Below are positions 56,330 through 64,000 of a DNA stretch of 64,000 nt, piece after piece (the stretch's first letter is position 1; every line of letters begins with the position of its first letter). Made by a program: the position numbers and the translations under genes. Source of the stretch: Rhynchopus euleeides (taxonomy: Eukaryota > Euglenozoa > Diplonemea > Diplonemida > Diplonemidae); assembly GCA_963210315.1 (NCBI GenBank), contig OY723253.1, forward strand, positions 434,001 through 498,000. Direction: 5' to 3'. Under the pieces are notes generated by a model. It was not told the origin of the DNA, did not search any database, and was given only the letters and a program-made list of their open reading frames with translations.

Positions 56330-56428
56330 TGTGACGATAAATTGTCGCGCAAAGACACGCCACAGGGGGGTCTGGGGGGCGGAGCCCCCAGCCGCCGGAG
56401 GCCACGGTAGTGAACATCTGTTCACAGG
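56330..56428 (-). repeat. Dispersed GC-hairpin repeat, copy 8 (extended)
   Basis: Carries the GATAAATTGTCGCGCAAAGACAC extension also seen next to copy 1, showing that the repeat unit exceeds the hairpin core. Confidence 0.75.
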
Positions 56429-56545
56429 TTGACAGGACCCATGTCATGTCAAGCCCTGACCAAAGTCGGTGGGTCGATGGGTCGATGGAAAAAGTGGGGG
56501 GGGGAAACCGGTTTTTGGTGGGTCGATGGGTCGATAGTTAGGAAT

Positions 56546-59500
56546 TGCCCTGGAGAGGGGGTTGGGAGGAGGGGGGGGGGGGGGTGGACAAGGCGCTAAC
56601 CACTGTTTCCAAGAAACCACATTTTGCCCCCCCCACCCCCCACCCCCACTTCCTCTGGCGCCACACACACTTTCCTGTTTTTCTCCCCCCTGCCACCCCA
56701 CACCCACCCCCCCTTACACTTTTTTTTTTCATTTTTTAGTTCGGAGATCAGTTCTCAGTGTGTATGTGTGAGCGGCGCCTTCAGTTTAACTAATCCGACC
56801 GCCCCTTCCACCACCCCATCCCCCCCTCGCCAACCCTTGCACCCACCCTTTTGTAGAGAGGGGTTGCGGGGAGCACCGCAGGCTTTTATATTGGTGGTAT
56901 TCACTGGAGTTCATGCAAACCCCCATAGAACCGGCAAACACGCCCCAAACCACCACAACCCTCCTACCGCCGCTGCTGCTTTTGCATCATCATCATCTTA
57001 GAGACGTCTTTCCTCGAATCAAAACTCCAAAACTCCAACTGTGTCTTATTGCTCCATCATTTCAGATGTGACTTCTTTTAGTTTTTAAATTTCCCCTCCT
57101 CCTCCCCCCCTTTCCGCCACCGCGCCACAGCACCTATTTTTCTCTGACTCATCGGAACTCGAGTCGGGGTGTATTTGGCTCAGCAGAAATGCTGCCTGAT
57201 TTTTCGTAAACACCACATCTCGCCCCCCCCCTCCCCAAAACGTCTTTTTGTGGCCTTTTTTTGGCGTGTGGCTGACCGATTCAATTTAAAAATGCGCATA
57301 CATTACTTTTCTGGTTCATATGGCAGAGGAAGGCCGGGCGGTGGAGGGGGGGGGGGGGTAAAGGGGAGATATAATGGAAAAGAGAGAGAAGGGGAGTGGG
57401 GGCGCGCGCGCCGCCTCTGGAACAAGCAACAAAAGCACACACACACCCCATCCCGCCCAACCTTCAACCAACCAAATCCCTTCACCCTCCCCCCCTCCCT
57501 GCCGACTGACGACTAAACGCCAACTCAAGGTAGAAACCCTCGAAAAGTGTCCCCGCGCATTTCGTTGGCTTCCATTTTTTATGCGTTTTTCTCCCCCTTT
57601 TCCACTCTGCGAAAACAAAACAAAGAGTGGCAAAAAAAAGTGTGTGGAACGGCTTGCCCTCTGGGGAACAGCGTGATACAGAGCGAAGACTCGCCAACAA
57701 ACCAAAAAATGGCCTCGGCCAGAGTCGTGAGGAAGTGCACATTGTGGCGGCGGGGCGGGGCGGGGTCGGGGGGGCACGTGTTTCTTTCCAACACCCTTCC
57801 CGCCTGAAGAAGGAAAGCATTTTTTTTTTTACATTCTCGGCTCACACAGGAAAGGTAAGTGCCCCGATATTGTGTCGCACATAACTTCACGGGTGCGGAA
57901 TATGCATCGTAGAGAACGGATTCCAGTTCTGCCCACCTCTGCAAACTCACGAGGGCTGATCGTGATTTCCCCCTTTTTGGATGCCTCCACTCCCTCACCA
58001 CGGCGCGTTTTGGTATATCCCCTCCTCCATTTTCGAGGCGAACAAACGCCTAACTTTTGCCAAAAGCTTGCCGCAGGTAAAGGCCCCCCTGAAGGACAAG
58101 GGAAGCACCACCCAGAGGTGATGGTTGAATCCACCAGTGATGCAATATTCTGCACAAGCAGAGTTGTCAACATAATCTCGGGCGGACGAGCAGGAATAAA
58201 GGAAGCTCTACCCACTGTGGAAAAAACTTGGTTTTGTACAAAGTAAAAATAAAAAAGCTGTGGGAGAGTTGGGTGAAGCGGGGGGTGCATGCTCTGCCAC
58301 AACGAATGCAGTGTTGGAGAAAAGACGGGTCTCGCATTCGGGAAGCCTGTGCCGAGATGGGGGGGCCAAGTCGCACAGGCCGAAAGGCGGATCGTGACCC
58401 ACGGTCTACCACGACCTTTCTGCATGCAAACACACCCCCACATAGACCGGGAGGTTGAAATATCCGGCCCAACCGGAGGGCAGAGTGGAGTTTTTGGGCC
58501 AATTTTCACCCAACCGTGGTTCCGGGATATTTGGGTGCCAACAGGGAGGGGAGGCTCGCGAGCCTTCCTCCCGGAGGGCCTTTTGTGCTAGCACTGTTTT
58601 AACGCTTGTTGTTTCGGCAGACCAACAGACGACCCTCCCTCTGCCGATACAGCAGATGCTGGCTTGTGTGGAGGCAGTGTAGGTCGCGGTGTGAACTCCA
58701 AGAGAGTTCGATCGGCACAACCTGTACACAACAATAAAAGCTGAACGTGTGACGGAGAGTAGAGCCATGCGGGATCAAAAGAGGAGAAGCCTGTGGGATA
58801 CCCCCTCGCATATTTTTATTTTATTTAAAACCAGAGCTGCCCCGGTTTCGAACACAAAAAAAGAGCCAGACGATTTTGACTGCTATTTTTTTTGATGTCA
58901 TCAGGACGCCCAGCAGAACACTCGGGTGTGGCATGGATTCCCACTTGCCCTGACACCCCGATCCCCCTTCCTTTGCAGTATGACTGTCTTGAGGCCCGCT
59001 ATTCAAATGCGGGAAAATGTAAAAGAGCAGAAGCGAACAACCTCGACAGCAAGGCGGTGTCCGCAACCCCCTCAAGTGGGGGGGGGGGGGAGCGGGGGAG
59101 CACCGTCCCTTCAGGTTGTTATGTACCCCAGGTGTCAGTGTGGCAAAGGAGGAGTGGGGGGCAGAGACAGAGAGGGCTGCATCTCTGATATCGTCTTGTG
59201 GAGCGCGCGAGAGTGCGAGAGAGGGAATGGAGGGGCGGGGGTGGGGCACAGGCATGGCTTCAATGCTCTCAGAAAGAGATGGGCAACACATCACACGCGA
59301 TTCGACACCTATTTTTTTTTCAAGACGCGGGCCAAGGGTCAAGCAGGCTTGATATATCTCCTAAACAGATGGCCGCTTGTGCGTACGAACAGTGTACAAT
59401 TCAGGAAAGAGTCCAACCATGATTGTGTGGCTGCACAAAAAACTTGTGTAGGGTGTCAGAGTGCAAATGTGTGTGCCAAAGAAAACATCCCCTCCTCGCC

Positions 59501-59864
59501 TATATGTTGCTGTTTCGGCTGGGTGAAACAGACATAAAATTTCATCTTGCGAAAACATGGCATGTTTGTCATTTGAAGAAGCGGACACCAGGCCCTGTTT
59601 TGTTTTTTTGCAAGCTGAAATTGGCGAAGGACGGAACTGCGGGGGCAGAAAGCCATCAGCTGAGCACAAACCCACCCACCATCATCCACCCGTTCACCTT
59701 GTTTTGGTGCCGACGACCATCACCCTGATGTGCAGGAGACAAACAGGGCAATGACGTACACACGGTTGCCGAGAAGGCCTTTGCATTTCAATGGCAGACG
59801 AGGACCATCCATAAACCCATAGAAGCAGTCCTATTTTTTTTTTAGTGAGTCGCTTTTATTCTTT
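56546..59864. other. 3.3 kb without a recognised gene
   Basis: Pyrimidine-rich and G-rich tracts and short frames without domains. A GGGGAGGCTCGCGAGCCTTCCTCCC-type hairpin at about 58546-58575 is the only ordered feature noted. Confidence 0.45.
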
Positions 59865-59973
59865 GGGGGCCTTCGCTACCAAGTGTGACTGAGTGAGAAA
59901 AAGTGAGCCACGGCGCACTTCCCCTCACTGGCTGACGAGCAGTGACGAGTAGTGACTGGTAGCGAGGGCCCCC
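59865..59973. repeat. 110-bp inverted-repeat element, family member B
   Basis: GGGGGCCTTCGCTACCA at the left, TGGTAGCGAGGGCCCCC at the right, loosely repeated TGACGAGTAGTGAC words inside. CTTT/CCTTT flanks leave at most a TTT duplication. Pairs with the element at 3285-3393. Confidence 0.65.
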
Positions 59974-61808
59974 TTTGTCTTGTTATTTTTTTTGGTTTCG
60001 TTCAAAAAATGGGTCGGGCAACAAAAAAAACAGAATGCCCCCTACAAGAAATACACCATCCCCCCCCCCCCCCACCCCGTCTCCCATCACCCACCTCCCC
60101 CTTCTCGCACAACAGAAAGAGCTGGGAGATGGTGATGGGAAGGCACCCGCTCTGACGCGACATGCGGGCAGTGCGGTGGGGTGGGTGGGGGATGGGGATG
60201 GGGACGGGGGGGGGGGGGGGGTTTCAGTTGAAACAAACCCTTCATACGCTAGCTTATTTGATGGGAGGCCTTCACTCTGTGCCAAAGTGTGTCAGGTTGC
60301 AGCCTATGTTGTCAGGCGGCAGCTCACTTGTACTTTCGAACGAAGGCCCCCGGGTTTTCCCTGTGTTGAGGAGGGGAAGTGGGGGGTGGGGTTGACACAT
60401 GTACAAATCATGATTTTTTTGGCTTCCAAGCGCAGAAGGGTGGGGGTGTGTGGGGGTGGGAGGAGTATTTTGGAGGCAAGTCAATTCCTGGAGATATATG
60501 CCACACATGCATTGCGAGTGCTAGAGGAGGCCTCGAGAGGCCTGCTCAACTCTGATCTGTGGAGGGCCTTTTCGCTCAGAAATGCAGCGAAGTGAGGAGA
60601 GGTGAACCGCCTCACAAAACTGGCTGCAAAGTGACACAGTTTGACACACAGTGGCACAGAGCGAAGTCCCCATCTGTATTCAATTGTTTTCCCGGCGGAG
60701 GGTGGAGAAGGAGAAAAAGAGACGCACAGGCAAGACAGAGTGCACGGTCTCAGGAGATGAACAAGGAGAGAGTAGGGGGGGGCATAAATCGAAGGGGATG
60801 ATACAAGGATATAAAAAGAAGACTATCGGATACTCAGTGGCACGGGGTTGTCAATTCCCTCGACCTGGTCAGGGTTGACTGAGAGGGCAGCCATCACTGC
60901 GCGACGGCATTGTGTATTGCCTGTCCGCAAATCAGAGAAAGAGGTACGAGAGCCACTGGGCATTCGCCGAGATTTGTTTGTTTTTTTTCGCATCGGGGAA
61001 CAACTCTCCCCACACCCTAACACCCACACCCCCACTCCCAAAGAAGAGAAAAACATAGCAACAGAATTTTCCCCCGTGTCTTTGCTTCACCCCACGCCCG
61101 GCGACTCCCAACACGAACACAAAAACATGCCACACTCAGAAGAAGCCCGCACCCCCTCCCCCCCGTGCCCCCATATTCTTTCCCGTCTGCTGCTGATGAT
61201 GTTGCGATACATATGCTAACATCTTACCCTCCCCGATCTCCGCCACTCCAACTGGCCCTCCCGTGTTGCGTGCACTCCGTACGCATTCCTTTTTTTTTGG
61301 CTTTTTTGCACTGAATTCACACAAAAGCCTTGGCAGAGAGCACCGCACAACTGCCTCCCCCCCCCCCTGTCGCTTGTGCCGACAGCACCAACAACTCGGG
61401 GCTGCTGAGCACTATTTCGTGCTCCCCTGGAGCTTCCTTCCTTCTCGCTCCAAGCTTTCCTGTGTGGGAAGAGTGTGGTGGTGGGGTGGTGGCGGTTTGA
61501 GCGGTAACGGCACCTGCAAACCCCCTCCCTGACGTCCTGCACAAGGGCTCCTTCTTCTGGTGGCGAAGTCGGCGAGCTCGCCCGTGCGCCGGGCGAGGAA
61601 GGCCCCCGGCGCAAGCCTGCGGACAAGGCGGACCCCTCGTGCAGCCACGCATACAAGACCCCCTCGGAAATACTCTCTTCTCCTTTTTGACTATCAACGT
61701 TCGATGTGTGGCGAATCGGGCCCCTCACTTTCTAATAATATTATACACCCCACCCCCCTGCAGCGCTTGGAGCTGTGGAAGCGTTCAACGCAACGCCCAG
61801 ACACAAAT
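59974..61808. other. 3' side of the kinase gene; possible further exon
   Basis: No independent gene. The kinase may splice at GTATAC (61838-61833) into sequence here, for example after a CCGCAG near 61619; two frames are open there and I cannot choose between them. Confidence 0.35.
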
Positions 61809-63283
61809 CTAATTTTGAATTGAATTTGTCGCGTATACCTTGAGTGCATCGAGTCTGCTCTTCTGCGACGCACCCGAGGGGGAGGAGCTCCCGCCACCCT
61901 GCCCTGCATGCGGGGGCGAGAACAGCGGCGGCACGAATTTCGCCTGCGTGTTCCCCATGGGTGAGTCGGCCCAGGTGGGGGACGACATCCCGTCGATCGC
62001 CTGCGACACGCCTTCGATGGCACGCTGCTTGACCTCCTCCACATTGATGGGCACAGGCCGCGGGCGGCCTTCCAGCTTGGTCTGGTCGCCCTGCGGCTCC
62101 GCTGTCGCGTAGGGCCCCAGCCATTTGTGGTACAGCATGTCGCCCAGGCTCATACGCAGCTCGGGCCGCACGATGATCAGCTTGCAGATCAGGTCCTTCA
62201 CCTCCACGCTCAGGTGGCTCGGGAACTTGTTGATCTTGCCCTTCTTGATGTCCTCCTGGATCTGCTGGTCGGTGTAGCCCTTCGAACCGAAGGGGAACTT
62301 CCCGGTGCACATCACAAACAGCACGACACCCAAACTCCAGATGTCAGCGCGGAAGGCGTTGTACGGCCCTTCCAGAACCTCTGGGGCGGCGTAGCTCAGC
62401 GTGCCTGATGGAGGTGGGGGAGGGTGTGGGAAGCAAAGCAGAAAGGGGCAGAGCTGGTGTTACGGGCTAACAACACCCAAGCAACACCCAAGCAGCCTGC
62501 TGTGGAGCCAGCATACCCACGGCATCGGTCGACATATCCGCTGCATCTGAGATGACGCCCTTGCCGCGGTGGAGGCGGGAGAGGCCAAAGTCGGCAACCT
62601 TCAGAACACCTTTGGTGCTGATCAGGCAGTTCTCCGGCTTGATATCACGGTGGGCCACGCCAGCCTGCGAGCAGTGAGGGGTGAGAGAGAGAGTGAGTGA
62701 GGAAGTGGCATCGAAATGCCATCCTGAGGCCGAGATGAAAGATGGTTTCAGTCCTTACGATTTTCTTTTCTTCGGATGCAGAAAAACCCCTTCCTGTCAC
62801 CTAACACCTTCCTATCGCATCACTTCAGCAGACCATGCTGTCTTGCGGGGGCGGTGGGGGAGGTGTGTGCAGATGGTGGAGACGAGAGGGCAACATATTC
62901 CATACCTGGTGGCAGGCACTCAGCCCGTTGATAAGGTGGAAGAAGTACTTCTTGCTAATGTCCTCAGGCAGCTTGCCTGCGCTCATGATGTGGTCGCACA
63001 GGTCACCCCCACGCACACTCTCGAGCACAATGTAGTAATGATTGTTCGATTCCATCACCTCGTATAGTTTCACGATATTCTCGTGGTTGAGAACCTTCAT
63101 GACGCTGATCTCCAGCCGCACCTCCTGCTCGACGTTCTTCCGCGGCTTGTCCGGGCCGCCCGCATTTTTTTCGATGATTTTTATCACATACTCCTGCCCG
63201 GTCTCGATGGACGTCGCGACCTTCACCTTCCCGAAAGCCCCTCTGCCGAGGGTCTTCCCCAACTCATACTTCCCAACCTTCAT
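61809..63283 (-). CDS. CAMK/SNF1-like serine/threonine protein kinase
   Basis: Exons 63283-62906, 62664-62517 and 62404-61809; donors GTATGG and GTATGC, acceptors CAG; 373 aa if the stop at 61809 is used. Glycine loop LGRGAFGKV, Lys in [51 protein letters not shown]: all catalytic motifs are intact. The tail ([20 protein letters not shown]) is short and Pro/Ser-rich, with no EF-hand or NAF motif recognised. The last coding bases ALK|GTATAC match the donor consensus, so a fourth exon may replace the final ten residues. It phosphorylates Ser/Thr in unknown targets; the SNF1/CIPK-type kinase core suggests energy or calcium signalling (inference). Confidence 0.9.
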
Positions 63284-64000
63284 GGCCCCCCCAGGTGTCC
63301 CGACTCACCGAGGAGCGGGGAAGCGGCAGGGGGGGGGGGGGCGTGTACGCCCGTCCGGGCAGGAGGAAAAGGACGGGGGCGGGTCAGCGTGGAACTGTGA
63401 TCACCCGCGCCCCCACCCGCGCTCTTAAAGTGGCAACTCTCTCGAGGGCACTCCCTTGTGGATCTCTCTCTCACTCTCTCTCTCTCTCCCCCACTCCTAC
63501 TCCCCTGTTGGCGGCACGCCCCCTCTCAAGAGTGAGGGGATCAACTGAGGCTGCGGCAGGTGAAGACCTACCGCTGAGTCCTCAGGAAGGGGAGCCTTGT
63601 GTACTGCGGTGTGGGTGGTGTGGTGTGGTGTCTGTGTTGACCCGCTGCAGGGATCCTCGCGTGGGGGTGTTTTTGAAAAGTGTGGTAGTGAGATAGACAC
63701 ACACTTCTGACGCAGAGACATGAAAGGAGAAACCGATGTGGATGAGGGTGGAGGAGGAGGAGAAGGGCGCGTCTCTGTGATGCACTCCGCGATACCTTTC
63801 TATCGTAGGCCTCCGTAGGTGGGAGGGTGCAAGACAAAGCCATTGCTCTCAGGCATTCTGTCACCCCCCCCCCCCCCACCCCACCAACACCTCCAACACC
63901 ATCATCACCTCTGCAGCAAGAGTCGGGCGTCACGCGGGCCGCACGGATGCCCGGCGCTTATCACCCCCCCCCCCACCCACTCCCTCCCTATCACCCTCCA
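63284..64000. other. 5' flank of the kinase gene; no gene seen
   Basis: Contains a (TC)n tract (63462-63490) and poly-G/C runs (63330-63342, 63867-63880, 63964-63976). Promoter of the minus-strand kinase expected; no clear motif. Confidence 0.45.

Larger units (their letters stand above)
56023..56545. repeat. GGTGGGTCGATGGGTCGAT direct repeats with hairpins
   Basis: The block GACCAAAGTCGGTGGGTCG...GATAGTTAGGAA occurs at 56049-56096 and again at 56458-56545, partly reduplicated. Each copy adjoins a GC-hairpin repeat. A CGCGCGCTTCGCGCGCG hairpin lies at 56194-56211. Confidence 0.6.

Overview
The window reads as nuclear DNA of a flagellated protist, probably a secondary or tertiary alga or a close relative. 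Genes carry short spliceosomal introns (73-330 bp) with a strong donor consensus GTATG and CAG acceptors. There are no bacterial operons, the transposon load is heavy, and the genes include a CC2D2A-like ciliary transition-zone protein, a DUF2475/CIMIP2-like axonemal protein, a P/T-rich multi-pass surface protein and a cytosolic-type GAPDH. A chromerid or dinoflagellate-like alveolate is my best guess (low confidence). No rRNA, tRNA or CRISPR array was recognised.

Layout. 1-9.7 kb: no host gene, a field of small transposons. It holds two nearly identical ~1 kb elements with captured gene pieces (615-1614, 7183-8180), two TA-flanked MITE-like elements (5685-6498, 8750-9113) and several long hairpins. 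9871-14695: a 4.8-kb hAT-like DNA transposon with inverted ends, subterminal CCCGGG-type palindrome arrays and a BED-finger transposase. 16.1-18.0 kb: a tandem array of ~799-bp units, each with a TATA-like motif and a run of predicted RNA hairpins; nothing in it matches a family I know. 18.3-22.8 kb: a four-exon gene for a ~1345-aa multi-pass membrane protein. 23.67-34.56 kb: a Russian-doll nest of transposons that can be unpacked level by level. At its core is a DIRS/PAT/Ngaro-type tyrosine-recombinase retrotransposon with split direct repeats and the order gag, recombinase, RT-RNase H. 35.4-41.0 kb: two GAPDH genes with near-identical exons and different introns. 41.4-63.3 kb: a small signal-peptide/TM protein, a degenerate nucleotidyl-cyclase-like membrane protein, the CC2D2A-like protein with unexpected peptidoglycan-binding-like motifs, a WD40 protein, a CIMIP2-like protein and a CAMK-type kinase.

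All nine host genes that I can model lie on the minus strand, as does the retrotransposon; the only well-supported plus-strand gene is the hAT transposase. CC2D2A-like and CIMIP2-like point to cilium building, the cyclase-like protein and the kinase to signalling, and GAPDH to glycolysis. Nothing shows that these genes form one pathway.

Recurring theme: many unrelated-looking small elements share one architecture. Each has short inverted ends followed by arrays of a short, element-specific palindromic motif. One group is flanked by TA; another starts with CACGG, as the hAT-like element does.
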